Source: Corallococcus sp.
GTDB lineage: Bacteria > Bacillota > Clostridia > Christensenellales > CAG-314
DNA: 64,000 nt
NCBI GenBank assembly: GCA_023665205.1
Contig: JAMPEJ010000003.1
Span: 62,001 to 126,000 of the forward strand
Direction: 5' to 3'
The notes below the pieces were generated by a model. The model was not told where the DNA came from and made no database searches. It saw only the letters and a list, made by a program, of their open reading frames with translations. Below are positions 1 through 8,647 of this stretch, piece by piece (position 1 is the first letter of the stretch; every line of letters starts with the position of its first letter). Both the position numbers and the translations under genes were made by a program.

Positions 1-165
1 TTGTACCGCCTTATCGTGTATCGCAACGCTGTTGATCGTATCGGCGGTTGCCACCGTACCAAGACCCTTTTTCAACAAAAAATTGTTAGCGTATCCGTCG
101 GAAACGTTTATTATCTCACCTTTTTTGCCCTGACCTTTTACGTCTGCTAAAAGCAATACTTTCAT
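1..165 (-). CDS. rplI: Ribosomal protein L9, N-terminal part (gene runs off the window)
   Basis: L9 binds 23S rRNA in the large ribosomal subunit. The 55 visible residues begin [18 protein letters not shown] and continue with [17 protein letters not shown], the standard L9 N-domain with its conserved GxGKKG and DGYARNFL-like motifs. The start is fixed by a strong ribosome binding site, GGGAGG, 7 bases upstream. The C-terminal part lies beyond position 1. In many Firmicutes rplI sits directly beside dnaB; here dnaB is 60 kb away, so that pairing is broken. Identification is firm. Confidence 0.93.
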   Translation of the reverse strand, partial: MKVLLLADVKGQGKKGEIINVSDGYANNFLLKKGLGTVATADTINSVAIHDKAVQ

Positions 166-654
166 AAATTACCTCCCAATAATGTTGCGCTACTTTGTGT
201 CCTCAGCCGAGCCAAAGAGTAAGTGAACCCCGACATCGCCGTAAGGCGACGTTACGTCTAGCAAAGCCTAGACATCCAACGACAGCAAAACGAACTAAGG
301 ACGCGTTTCGCTAGACCTCTCACACGGTGACAGTCTAGAAGTCGGGCAATGCCCATACCGCACTTCGGCAAAAACAGTCCTCGGTCGAGATGACAAAATG
401 ATGCGCTACGCTGGATTTCTCGACTGCGCCTGCGGCTACGCTCGAAATGACGTCGCCCGACAGCGACGCGAACGTTTGTGTGTTGTCGATATTATTTTAC
501 AACAACAGTCGGCAACGTGTCAACAGGCGCGGACGTATGAATTTGAACGCATTGGGGCATAATAGTACAAAACAAAGTTTTTTGCAAGAAGACGATTAAA
601 AAAATATCTCACACATATACAACCATAGTACATAACAAATTTAGGAGGTATGGA
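166..654. other. Intergenic stretch with repeat and small hairpins
   Basis: No credible gene is visible. The stretch holds several short palindromes: CGCC/GGCG near 229-245, GTCTAG/CTAGAC near 255-275, and CTAGAC/GTCTAG near 311-338. It also holds the dispersed repeat listed separately. The end (about 560-650) is AT-rich and carries the ribosome binding site of the following gene. I could not place a convincing promoter. Confidence 0.5.
310..451. repeat. Dispersed intergenic repeat, copy A
   Basis: This segment is related to 56893-57003. Shared blocks in the same order are GCTAGACCTCT, GGCAAAA.CAG, TCGGTCGAG.GACA and CGCTCGAAATGAC or its close variant. It contains the motif pair TTTCTCGA and CTCGAAATGAC, of a kind often seen in noncoding repeats of gut bacterial genomes. 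No coding potential was seen. It may be a small non-autonomous mobile repeat or a structured transcript element; the function is unknown. Confidence 0.5.
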
Positions 655-834
655 ATGAAAAATCAACAAACGATACTGTGCGACGTGCACGCATGCAAAC
701 ACCACAATATGCAAAACGGCTGCGGATGCTGCAAACTGGGACAAATAACGGTTACGCCCTGCGACGACTGCGAAACAGCCCACTACTGCAAGGATTACGT
801 AAACCGTACAACCGGCAGCAAAGACGCCGAGTAA
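655..834 (+). CDS. DUF1540 small cysteine-rich protein
   Basis: This 59-residue protein has the DUF1540 pattern: CDVHAC, then HNMQNGCGC, then a short beta segment (LGQITV) and CDDC, with a final HYC. Cysteines at about residues 9, 14, 23, 25, 26, 36, 39 and 45 probably bind a metal. Function in this family is unknown. The start follows an AGGAGG site 6-7 bases upstream. No gene lies close on the same strand, so it is probably transcribed alone. Confidence 0.8.
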   Translation: MKNQQTILCDVHACKHHNMQNGCGCCKLGQITVTPCDDCETAHYCKDYVNRTTGSKDAE

Positions 835-859
835 AAAATATTACGACTGCAATTTTCAA

Positions 860-894
860 AAAATGCGTATTTCACAAAGTGATATACGCATTTT
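860..894 (+). terminator. Hairpin after the DUF1540 gene
   Basis: An 11-bp perfect stem AAAATGCGTAT/ATACGCATTTT with a 13-base loop lies 26 bases after the stop codon, followed by TTTTGCTCGTTTTG. The stem is AT-rich, so termination strength is uncertain. Nothing else is recognisable between here and 1073. Confidence 0.45.
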
Positions 895-1072
895 GCTCGT
901 TTTGCGTTGGCAATAGCGGAACGTTTGAAGCAAATACACGAACTTTACGAAATAAGTACGTTTTCAAGCATTTATGAGGACAAAACATATCATACGAAAT
1001 ATCAATTGGTTTGTGCTCAAAAACAACTATACTACGCCAAATACCTTCGCAGTAAACGCACGACATATATAG

Positions 1073-1110
1073 AAAAAACAGGTCGGAAATTATTCCGACC
1101 TGAATTTTTT
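1073..1110 (-). terminator. Intrinsic terminator of the large lipoprotein gene
   Basis: The stem CAGGTCGGAA/TTCCGACCTG with a 4-base loop is flanked by six A on the left and six T on the right, so it can act in both directions. It lies 24 bases beyond the stop codon of the lipoprotein gene. Confidence 0.85.
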
Positions 1111-1133
1111 CTTATGACTGAATTATATATTGA

Positions 1134-4100
1134 CTATTTAACAATCAATTCTACTGCCGCAATACCTGCCTGATTGCTTGTATCAGAACTAGCTACCGAT
1201 ATGCTGGTGATATTGTCATATGCAGACAAATCGAATGTTTGTGTAAACTCATTAGTTCCCGTCACTGTTGTGCCGTCAGACAAAGTCAAAGTAATAGTAC
1301 CAAGTGCTTTTGTAGTCCATTGCGTGAAAGTAAGTTTCAAACCGACAATAGATTTTCCTTCTACGGAAATAGTCATAGCCTTTGTTTTTGAAACAGGAAC
1401 ATCAGTAATGTTAGACGTCTGTTTGTTAGCGGAAGCCAAAACAATTTTTCCGGTTACAGATTCCTTGTCGAACGTAAGTTCACGGCTAGCATAGCTACTG
1501 TTCCATGTACCGGCATAAGTAGTATCGGTACTTGTAAACGCCAAATCCAACGCGACAGTCGTCGTTTCAGGTGCAACCGTAGTTACAGTCACAACAACGT
1601 TTATAGCATCTGTAGCGCCGGCTGCTACTGCAATTTCGTACTCAGCCTTGGATTCCGTATCTGCGGTTCCCGCAATACTTACGGATACAAGAGTGAACTT
1701 GTCGTTGAGGTTCAACGAAATGTAGTAGGTCTTGCCGCATTCCAAACTGTTGGGCGCCGTAGGCAACGTATTCTTTTCCCCGTCCTTCCAAGTAAGTTCC
1801 AGATTTGCAGGAGCGTCTGCTGCCGCTTCTCCTCCGTCTACAACATAAGTTACGCTTACTGCCACATATGTAGCGCTTTCATTTTTATATCCGCACTTGC
1901 TGCAAGCGTTATCCTCTCCGTTGGTATCGCAAGGCTCCGTCGTCGTATAAGTGCAGTCTCCGCAAGTTACACTGTGATTGCCTGCGTTATCCGAAGTGTA
2001 AGTCAAATTTATGTGCGTATCATTGTGAATCCTTACTGCCGCAAGAGCCGCATCGGCATCTTCGCCGAGGTCTACCCAAGCGTTTTCGGCGCCTGTTTGC
2101 GCAAAGTAGTGGTTGCACACCGTGCACAGATAATACGCATGGTTACCGAGTTCGTTTGCGCCGGCTGCAGTTTCCGCTTTTACAGGAGTTCCGGTAACGT
2201 TTTTGTCAGCATCCATAAAGGAGTGAACGTCGGACACAGGGATAACGGAGATCTTTGTGTTTTCGCAGTTGGAGCAGGTCTGAGACTGCTTGCCGGGCGT
2301 TGTGCAAGTTGCTTGGTCAATAACGTTTGCTTCGCCCCAAGCGTGGTCGCACTCGATTGCGTAGTAGGAAATATCGTATACCAAAACGCCGCCGTTAGTA
2401 GCGGAGTCATTAACTCCGTACACAGACAATTTGTATTCGCAATTTGCTTCGTAAGCGTTGACAGGAATAGTGATTTTGCCCACGTTTGCAGGAACGTTGC
2501 CGCTTTCGTACGTATAAATCACGTTGCCGCCTTTCAATACTTCCAATTTGATTGTTGCAGTACAACCGCTGATTGCGCTTGCATTTACGACAATACTGGT
2601 TATTTCCTCGGCAAACGTTGCGGAAACAGTTCCGCCGACAGCAGGCGTCGTAACGTTTTTACCGATGGTTTTGATCATATCCCAGCCCCATTTGTTATTA
2701 TTGAAGCCGGCAAAATTCCAAGTATATCCGTTGTCGGAAACACTAAACGTCGTAGTGAGAGCGTAGGAACTTACTTTAGACGCGTCGGTTCGGAAAGCCT
2801 TTTCCTTATCCGACAAATCCAATTTTGTAAGCAAAGCGGGCAAAGGCATACCTTCGCGACCTACGGCGATTTCAATTTCAGTATCTTCTGCAACAATTAC
2901 CGTGTAAGTGTCGCCGTCAACTTCCACCACCGTTCCGTTAGCTTTTACGTAAAGGACTTGTTTGCCCTCTGCGGGAGTAACTTTGAAGGAAACGGAGGAG
3001 CCGCCGTCCACCATCGTGGGCAACGTAGCCGTACCGTCCGCCAAAGCAACCGTAGTATTGGCAATGTCGTACGTCCAAGTAACCGTGCGTTGAACTTTGG
3101 TTACGGATTTAAGCAAGCAACCCGAATCAAACTCAGCGACCCAAGAACTGCCGTAGAAATGTTTGAGAGTACCGACAACCGTGATAGTATCGCCTACGCT
3201 AAGCGTTGCAATACCTTCAACGCCTTCGCCGGCAACCATACGGTAAGCCTGAATAGTCGTACCGTTTACATTGATATCTACGGTTATGTTGCCGTAGTTT
3301 GCGCTGTATGCAGTTACGATTTTGGTAATTTCACCGGTAAGTTTGAACGTTCCTTTAAGTAACGTAACAGAAGCGCCGTATGCGGGTTCTGCAGGTTTTT
3401 CCAAAGCATTGAAAGCGGCCAAAACGTCCGCTTCGCTCATTTCGTGTCCGCAGACGTCAAAACGAACGCACTTGTTTTCAGCATATTCGTGTCCGAGAGC
3501 CTCGACAGGTTCCGTCTTGGTAGCGGGGCTGGGAGTGCCGTCGCACCCCGTGCGGGTGCAGGTAAAAGTTTTTACGCCGGCTGCCGTACAAGTGGGATCC
3601 GTCGTTACGGAGCCTTCGTCCCATTGGTGACCGAGGGCAGGATCATTTTCTGTCTTAGTACCGGTATCGGAACGATCGTCGCAATCGGTACGCAAACAAA
3701 CAAGAGTTTTTGTTCCGTCTTGCAAGCAAGTTGCCGTCGTTGTCCAAGTTCCGTTCCAATCGTGACCGAGCGCTTCTGTTGCAACCTGATCGGTCGCATT
3801 GCAGCCCGTGCGTTTGCAGGATACGGTTGCGGTGCCGGGTTGCGTGCAAGTCGCGGTATCGCCGGTCTTGTTTTCCAAATCCCAATCGTGGTTAAGCGCT
3901 GCGATCTCTTCCGTTTTGGTTTCGTCGCAGTTAAGGCACTTGTAGGTCATTTCGCCTTTTTCGGTGCAGGTTGCAGCCTTATTGACGGTGCCCTTATCCC
4001 AAGCGTGACCATCGGCGCAAGGATCCGAGCAGGCGACAAGCGTCAATGCCAACACGGACACTGCAAAAACGACGATCAAAATTTTGAGTAGTTTTTTCAT
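1134..4100 (-). CDS. Large surface lipoprotein with Cys-rich repeats
   Basis: A 988-residue secreted protein. Residues 1-24 form a lipoprotein signal ending in the lipobox LVAC (Cys24), so it should be anchored to the outer face of the membrane. Residues about 28-205 hold four tandem units of roughly 45 residues of the form HxW...ATC...G....C..C..TKTE...ALGH, and another degenerate unit lies around residue 580. After the first block comes an OB-fold-like segment (LKGTFKLTGEI ... LSVGDTITVVGTL). The rest looks like beta-rich extracellular domains. The unit type is common in surface proteins of gut Firmicutes, but its function is not established. The ribosome binding site is AAGGAG. The gene stands alone behind a long structured leader. 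I do not assign a substrate. Confidence 0.85.
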   Translation of the reverse strand: MKKLLKILIVVFAVSVLALTLVACSDPCADGHAWDKGTVNKAATCTEKGEMTYKCLNCDETKTEEIAALNHDWDLENKTGDTATCTQPGTATVSCKRTGCNATDQVATEALGHDWNGTWTTTATCLQDGTKTLVCLRTDCDDRSDTGTKTENDPALGHQWDEGSVTTDPTCTAAGVKTFTCTRTGCDGTPSPATKTEPVEALGHEYAENKCVRFDVCGHEMSEADVLAAFNALEKPAEPAYGASVTLLKGTFKLTGEITKIVTAYSANYGNITVDINVNGTTIQAYRMVAGEGVEGIATLSVGDTITVVGTLKHFYGSSWVAEFDSGCLLKSVTKVQRTVTWTYDIANTTVALADGTATLPTMVDGGSSVSFKVTPAEGKQVLYVKANGTVVEVDGDTYTVIVAEDTEIEIAVGREGMPLPALLTKLDLSDKEKAFRTDASKVSSYALTTTFSVSDNGYTWNFAGFNNNKWGWDMIKTIGKNVTTPAVGGTVSATFAEEITSIVVNASAISGCTATIKLEVLKGGNVIYTYESGNVPANVGKITIPVNAYEANCEYKLSVYGVNDSATNGGVLVYDISYYAIECDHAWGEANVIDQATCTTPGKQSQTCSNCENTKISVIPVSDVHSFMDADKNVTGTPVKAETAAGANELGNHAYYLCTVCNHYFAQTGAENAWVDLGEDADAALAAVRIHNDTHINLTYTSDNAGNHSVTCGDCTYTTTEPCDTNGEDNACSKCGYKNESATYVAVSVTYVVDGGEAAADAPANLELTWKDGEKNTLPTAPNSLECGKTYYISLNLNDKFTLVSVSIAGTADTESKAEYEIAVAAGATDAINVVVTVTTVAPETTTVALDLAFTSTDTTYAGTWNSSYASRELTFDKESVTGKIVLASANKQTSNITDVPVSKTKAMTISVEGKSIVGLKLTFTQWTTKALGTITLTLSDGTTVTGTNEFTQTFDLSAYDNITSISVASSDTSNQAGIAAVELIVK

Positions 4101-4127
4101 CTTTTTTCTCCTTTTTATTTTTTCAAC

Positions 4128-4170
4128 AAAAAAGCCTGACGCTTACAGCCCCAAACGGGCAACGCCAGAC
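4128..4170 (-). terminator. Terminator-shaped hairpin in the lipoprotein leader
   Basis: On the minus strand GTCTGGCG pairs with CGTCAGGC (two G-T pairs), an inner GCCC/GGGC extends it, and TTTTTTG follows at once. It lies between the promoter and the ribosome binding site of the lipoprotein gene, where it could work as an attenuator, or as the 3' end of a small RNA. Confidence 0.6.
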
Positions 4171-4325
4171 ATAACAACCAAAATTACGGCTGAAAACTTG
4201 TTCGCAACGCAAACGCTGCGAGTTGAGGTGGGTGCTGTGCAACAAATTGTTTTTATCGAAGCGACGGTCCGCATCAAATTCTCCCCAATACGTAATAAAG
4301 AAAACCTCAAACAAGTTACGGACTT
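4171..4325 (-). promoter_or_regulatory. Structured 5' leader of unknown class
   Basis: The transcript from the promoter at 4326-4354 would begin with a segment that folds into a closed multi-stem structure. A closing stem pairs 4310-4317 with 4195-4202 (AACAAGTT/AACTTGTT). A second stem pairs CCTCAA at 4305-4310 with TTGAGG at 4223-4228, sharing one base with the first. A hairpin CGCAACG/CGCTGCG lies at 4203-4220. A terminator hairpin follows. I compared it with conserved cores of common riboswitches and T-boxes from memory and found no match. It may be a new attenuator or a small RNA. Confidence 0.45.
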
Positions 4326-4354
4326 ATTGTATCATACGCAGATAAAAAAAACAA
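4326..4354 (-). promoter_or_regulatory. Promoter of the large lipoprotein gene
   Basis: TTGTTT and TACAAT are separated by 17 bases on the minus strand. Transcription would begin about 220 bases before the ATG. Confidence 0.65.
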
Positions 4355-4585
4355 TACCTTTTTGAAATTATTTATAGATATTATTTTCATTTTTACTGCG
4401 AAGACACAAACTGTTGGCGCAAGCAAACGTTAAAACACAACATATTGGGTCAATATAAACTTCGTCTCTGCTTGACTGACGGAAAAAACGGAAACGACAA
4501 GCGGAGTATTTGCAGCAAACTACAGACAAACGAACATGCGGCGCAGACAAAATTCCCACAAAAACAAATACACGCCGGCGCATAA
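4355..4585. other. Intergenic spacer without recognised elements
   Basis: The spacer between the two divergent surface-protein genes contains no gene I can support. Short open frames here have no ribosome binding site. Confidence 0.4.
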
Positions 4586-4614
4586 TTGCATAACACCGAA
4601 CCGATTTTTACATA
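4586..4614 (+). promoter_or_regulatory. Promoter of the YDG-repeat protein gene
   Basis: TTGCAT and TACATA with a 17-base spacer. The expected transcript starts just before the AGGAGG site at 4623-4628. Confidence 0.5.
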
Positions 4615-4634
4615 CTAGGCGCAGGAGGTCAATT

Positions 4635-5768
4635 ATGAAAGAAAAGAACAAAACCGTAAACGCGGAAACGCGCGGAGAACGCATTAGCCTTGCCATAGGC
4701 ATAATAGTAGTTCTTGCAGTGGTTGCAACGGTCTTGGGGCTGTTGATAGCCGGCGGCGCCCGTAACGGACGCGTAACCGCCATGGGAGAGATATCCGCCC
4801 CTGCGGAAATACGCCGAGGAACGGAACAGACGCTGACTTACGCTTCCAAAGAACTTAAAAAAGGCGACACGGTAACTTGGTACGTAAACGGACAAAAAGC
4901 CGCCGAAACTACGTATGACGGCAACGCGGCAACCTTTGTCTACACGCCCGACGCAGCTGGCAAAGCAAACGTAAAAGCCATATGCGGAAAATGCCGCCAA
5001 AGCAAAACGCTGGACGTTAAAAATCCCGTGTTGACGGTAAGCGCGCCCGACGTCGTTATAACGTACGGCGACGAACTGCCGCAAATTTTATGTCAAACGG
5101 AAGGCTTTGTGTGCGGAGAAACGGCGGAAACGCTTGGATGTAACTTTGAATGCCGCGCAAACGACTGCACCGACGTGGGGGTGTGGGAAATGAAGTTTTG
5201 CGGACAGGAGCCGGACGGCTACGAAATGCACTATAATACCGCCCGATTGACGGTTCTGCCCAAACTTGTGCGAATTGCAAATACCGTCACAAAAGAGTAC
5301 GACCAAACCAACACGTTGGCCAACCCCAAACTGATACTGGACGGAGTGCTGGAAAACGACGACGTTTCCGCAGAATGCGACACAATGTACTTTACCACTA
5401 AAAATGCCGGATACCAAAACGTGATGACGGCGAATATTTGTCTGAAAGGAGACGACGCAAAAAACTACGTGCTGTCCGAATACGCGCAGGGGTACGTTGC
5501 TCCGAAAAAAATCTGCGTTGCGGGAGTATCGGTAGACAATAAAATTTTTGACGGCACGACCAAGGCAAGAATAAACAATCCCGGAACTTTGGAAGGAGTA
5601 TTGGAAGGCGACAGCGTTGCGATAGGCAGTTTGGACGTTTGCTTTGACGGCGCAAACGTAGGGAAGCACACCGCTACGGCCAACGGCATTGTGCTTATCG
5701 GCGTAGACAAAGATAACTACGTCGTATCCGACGCGCAAATAGACGATGGTGAAATTCTCGCAAAATAA
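4635..5768 (+). CDS. Membrane-anchored extracellular protein with YDG/MBG repeats
   Basis: This 377-residue protein has one N-terminal hydrophobic segment (about residues 17-40) preceded by basic residues, so it should be anchored with its C-terminal part outside. Residues about 45-120 look like an Ig-like domain (TWYVNGQ). The rest carries beta-sandwich repeats of the MBG/YDG type: ITYGDELP, then KEYDQTN...LDGVLENDDV, then KIFDGTTKARI...LEGVLEGDSV and a closing DKDNYVVSD. YDG domains occur in adhesins and other bacterial surface proteins; no enzymatic role is implied. ATG 4635 is chosen over upstream in-frame codons because AGGAGG lies 6 bases before it. Confidence 0.8.
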   Translation: MKEKNKTVNAETRGERISLAIGIIVVLAVVATVLGLLIAGGARNGRVTAMGEISAPAEIRRGTEQTLTYASKELKKGDTVTWYVNGQKAAETTYDGNAATFVYTPDAAGKANVKAICGKCRQSKTLDVKNPVLTVSAPDVVITYGDELPQILCQTEGFVCGETAETLGCNFECRANDCTDVGVWEMKFCGQEPDGYEMHYNTARLTVLPKLVRIANTVTKEYDQTNTLANPKLILDGVLENDDVSAECDTMYFTTKNAGYQNVMTANICLKGDDAKNYVLSEYAQGYVAPKKICVAGVSVDNKIFDGTTKARINNPGTLEGVLEGDSVAIGSLDVCFDGANVGKHTATANGIVLIGVDKDNYVVSDAQIDDGEILAK

Positions 5769-5905
5769 CGAGCAAAAGACAAAATGCCGCCAAACGACGG
5801 GCGCAGAAATTTGCAAACGCTTGAAATGCGCCGGTAACGCGAACGCACAACTGCTGCAAAAGCGCGCCAAAATAGCGCTAAAATGCGCAAAATACACGCA
5901 AAACA

Positions 5906-5934
5906 TTGCAAAAAGAGAATTTATAGGGTATAAT
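5906..5934 (+). promoter_or_regulatory. Promoter of the SHOCT membrane protein gene
   Basis: TTGCAA and a perfect TATAAT are separated by 17 bases. The leader of about 65 bases contains a hairpin GGGGC/GCCCC at about 5956-5980. Confidence 0.75.
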
Positions 5935-6006
5935 ACTTTGTACTATAAATATACAGGGGCTCGGCTTACGCCTTTGCCCCAAATACATACGTACACGAGG
6001 TTTATT

Positions 6007-6858
6007 ATGAGAGCGCGCAGAACTTTTCAAATTGCGTCGGCGATGTTGGCACTGATTTACGCCGTTGTGCTGCTTGCGACAACAGTAATGCTGCTTTTGC
6101 CGATTTTCGGCAGCAATATGTTTGAACCGTTTAACGGTTGGGGACACAACGTAAGCAACAATATAGTGCCCAAAGTATCCTTTTTGCCGCAGGACGGCCC
6201 TTGGGGAGGAGTGCTTGTTGTAGCAGTGATGTTTTTGGTACCTGCAATCCTTATGTTTTTGGCAATGTTGGTGTTGTTTTCCAAACCGTACAAAGGCAAA
6301 CAAGGTTTCCACAATTTTGCATGCATTTTGGGTATACTGGGCATACTGACGTTCGCCGTACTTGTAGAAATGTGCGCCAAAGATATATTCGGTGACAAAC
6401 AAATCACTTTTATGATAGCACTCGGAGTTGCAAGTGCATTCCTACTGCTGTTTTTGATCCTCGGTTTAGTACTGAAAGACAAAAAGAAAGTTGCCAAAAC
6501 CACCGAACAACCCATACCTCCCGTCAGTAACGTTCCCGCATACGAAATTGCCGACGCTGCTGCCGACACCACCGTTCACAACGACACTAACGACAGAATT
6601 TGGGTTGCGGAACCGGAAATCAAGCCTACCGTAGACGAACCTGCGGCAGAGTCGAAAACTTCCGAGTACGTACCGGACGACACGAAATCCGTAAGAGATA
6701 TATTGGACCGCACTTACGGATCCTCTACCGAAAACGTCAGTTCCAACAACATGAAAAAGATACAAACTTTGCGCAGCCTGTTGGATGCAAACGCAATTAC
6801 GAAAGACGAGTATATTGCATTGGTAAATTCCTACTTAGGCGCGCCGGACAAAAAGTGA
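6007..6858 (+). CDS. Four-helix membrane protein with C-terminal SHOCT domain
   Basis: This 283-residue protein has four hydrophobic helices in the first 160 residues (starting near residues 8, 75, 105 and 135). A charged linker follows, then a C-terminal SHOCT domain over the last 30 residues (KKIQTLRSLLDANAITKDEY). SHOCT domains are short helical modules often found at the ends of membrane or oligomerising proteins; the precise role is unknown. The start at 6007 is supported by ACGAGG upstream and by the strong promoter at 5906. The open frame continues upstream of the promoter without other support. It is transcribed alone and ends at a bidirectional terminator shared with the converging operon. 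Confidence 0.8.
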   Translation: MRARRTFQIASAMLALIYAVVLLATTVMLLLPIFGSNMFEPFNGWGHNVSNNIVPKVSFLPQDGPWGGVLVVAVMFLVPAILMFLAMLVLFSKPYKGKQGFHNFACILGILGILTFAVLVEMCAKDIFGDKQITFMIALGVASAFLLLFLILGLVLKDKKKVAKTTEQPIPPVSNVPAYEIADAAADTTVHNDTNDRIWVAEPEIKPTVDEPAAESKTSEYVPDDTKSVRDILDRTYGSSTENVSSNNMKKIQTLRSLLDANAITKDEYIALVNSYLGAPDKK

Positions 6859-6931
6859 CCTCGGGTTTCTACCGAAACGAAACCGATCAACTTGACGCCG
6901 TTTCGGCTGCCACGCTTACAAAAAAATATTA

Positions 6932-6961
6932 AAAAAGCGACGGGATATTCCGTCGCTTTTT
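6932..6961. terminator. Bidirectional terminator
   Basis: A perfect stem AAAAAGCGACGG/CCGTCGCTTTTT with a 6-base loop has A and T runs on both sides. It serves the SHOCT gene on the plus strand and the hpf-floA operon on the minus strand. Confidence 0.9.
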
Positions 6962-7013
6962 ATATTATTGTTCTCCGCAAAAACAGATTCCGCTTTTCAC
7001 GCGTACTGCAGTT

Positions 7014-7553
7014 TTATTTTTTACGGAAACCGCTTTTGAAGCGGGGATTGTTTATCACGTCACCCATCACGATTGCCTTTGCAATTGCAGTGTAGTCGGC
7101 AGATTGCGACTTGCTTTGGTACGCAATATCGTCCACTATGAAACGCACGCCGTCCAAATCGTTGCACCCCTCGTCGGAAACGTCACCCAAAGAGCCGACA
7201 ATTTTGTCGTATAGTTCCTCCTCTCCGGCAACGTGCGTATGCCCGTCGGAATTAGAAACTATTCTGTCACCGATATGAGAATGCGTCGTCTCCTGCGGAG
7301 AGTTGGACCGCAATTTTTCAATACGTTCGTTTTTTTGCCGCATATCAGCATTTTGCTTTTTTGCTGCGGCATCTTGAAAAGATTTAACCGTTGCTTCCAT
7401 TTGCTGTCGCTCCCGCGCCGTTCTTCTTTTTGCTGCCCTTACGCAAAATACCGCCGCCAATACGACTACAATAAACGTAAACAGCAATACTGCCGAAAAT
7501 GCAATTATTTCTCCGACGCCGTCGACATCGCCGAAAAGTAATAAGTTTGACAT
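7014..7553 (-). CDS. Small single-pass membrane protein, unknown
   Basis: This 179-residue protein has an N-terminal hydrophobic segment (about residues 15-38), a basic and Gln-rich stretch predicted to be helical (about 42-80) and an acidic soluble tail containing HSHIGD and HTHVAGEEELYDKIVG. I do not recognise a domain. It is the last gene of the hpf-nfeD-floA operon, 22 bases after floA, so a role at flotillin membrane microdomains is a reasonable inference from context only. Confidence 0.65.
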   Translation of the reverse strand: MSNLLLFGDVDGVGEIIAFSAVLLFTFIVVVLAAVFCVRAAKRRTARERQQMEATVKSFQDAAAKKQNADMRQKNERIEKLRSNSPQETTHSHIGDRIVSNSDGHTHVAGEEELYDKIVGSLGDVSDEGCNDLDGVRFIVDDIAYQSKSQSADYTAIAKAIVMGDVINNPRFKSGFRKK

Positions 7554-7575
7554 TTTTACCTACGTAATTACGACG

Positions 7576-8586
7576 TTATTTTTTGCCGCCCTTGCCGTTG
7601 CCTTCGCCGTTGCCGGAGATAGCGTTGCGCATTGCGGTATCCGCCTGTATGTTTTGCATATTGTAGTAGTCCATTATGCCCAAACGACCGTTGCGGAATG
7701 CCTCCGCCATTGCACGGGGAACTTCCGCCTCCGCCTCGACGACTTTGGCACGCATTTCCTGCGTGTGAGCTTTCATTTCCTGTTCGGTTGCAATAGCCAT
7801 AGCGCGGCGTTCCTCTGCGTTAGCCTGCGCAATACGTTTGTCGGCTTCCGCCTGATCCATTTGCAACTGAGCGCCGATATTTCTGCCCACGTCCACGTCG
7901 GCGATATCGATGGACAAAATTTCAAACGCGGTACCCGCGTCAAGACCTTTTTTAAGCACGGTTTTACTGATAAGATCGGGGTTTTCCAAAACTTCTTTGT
8001 GGAACTCCGCCGAGCCTACTGTGGTTACTATACCTTCGCCTACGCGGGCAATGATGGTTTCCTCGCCGGCGCCGCCGATAAGACGGGAAATATTTGCACG
8101 AACGGTAACGCGCGCTTTGACGCGAAGTTCGATACCGTTTTTGGCAATAGCGGAAATAACCGGAGTTTCGATAACTTTGGGATTGACGGAAACCTTAACT
8201 GCATTTAACACGTCGCGGCCAGCAAGGTCGATCGCTTTGGCCGAGGCCAACGACAAATCGATATTTGCGCTGTGCGCCGAAATAAGCGCGTTTACTACGT
8301 TACTGATATTACCGCCCGCCATAACGTGAGACTCCAACTCGGCAATATCGATACTGAGTCCGGCTTTTTTAGCGCGAATGTAAACGTCTATAAGCATACG
8401 GTACTTGATGCGGCGCATCTTCATACCTATAAGCCTGCCCATAGAAACGTGCGCTCCGGAAACGGCCGCAATAAAATACGTGCCGATAGGAAGGAAAATA
8501 AGCAATATGAGCAGCAAAACCGCCGCAACTATAAGAACGATTCCCCACCAAGGGAACGTTTCGGCAAAAGCCAACAAATTCAACAT
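7576..8586 (-). CDS. floA: Flotillin-like protein FloA
   Basis: FloA is a membrane scaffold that forms functional microdomains and influences membrane fluidity and signalling. This 336-residue protein has an N-terminal membrane segment (about 14-40), then the YqfA-type core with [17 protein letters not shown] and the SPFH-like domain ([30 protein letters not shown]). A long charged coiled coil follows ([21 protein letters not shown]), and the C-terminus is Gly-rich. The length matches the family. It lies 61 bases downstream of an nfeD gene, the standard partner of SPFH proteins. Confidence 0.95.
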   Translation of the reverse strand: MLNLLAFAETFPWWGIVLIVAAVLLLILLIFLPIGTYFIAAVSGAHVSMGRLIGMKMRRIKYRMLIDVYIRAKKAGLSIDIAELESHVMAGGNISNVVNALISAHSANIDLSLASAKAIDLAGRDVLNAVKVSVNPKVIETPVISAIAKNGIELRVKARVTVRANISRLIGGAGEETIIARVGEGIVTTVGSAEFHKEVLENPDLISKTVLKKGLDAGTAFEILSIDIADVDVGRNIGAQLQMDQAEADKRIAQANAEERRAMAIATEQEMKAHTQEMRAKVVEAEAEVPRAMAEAFRNGRLGIMDYYNMQNIQADTAMRNAISGNGEGNGKGGKK

Positions 8587-8647
8587 TTTTTACGTCTCCT
8601 TTTGCACATACGTGCATATATTCATTTTTTGCCGCTTGACAGTACGG

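Noticed and set aside
907..1173. Plus-strand reading frame of 88 codons
   Set aside because: It crosses a strong terminator, overlaps the lipoprotein gene end and has no ribosome binding site.
1974..3362. 462-codon frame opposite the large lipoprotein
   Set aside because: It is the antisense shadow of a Thr/Ala/Val-rich gene, with no start signal; similar long shadows occur opposite alaS, rnfG and the SPOCS gene.
4128..4325. 6S RNA or a known riboswitch
   Set aside because: The junction and terminator do not match the long central bubble of 6S RNA or any conserved riboswitch core I remember; left as unclassified.
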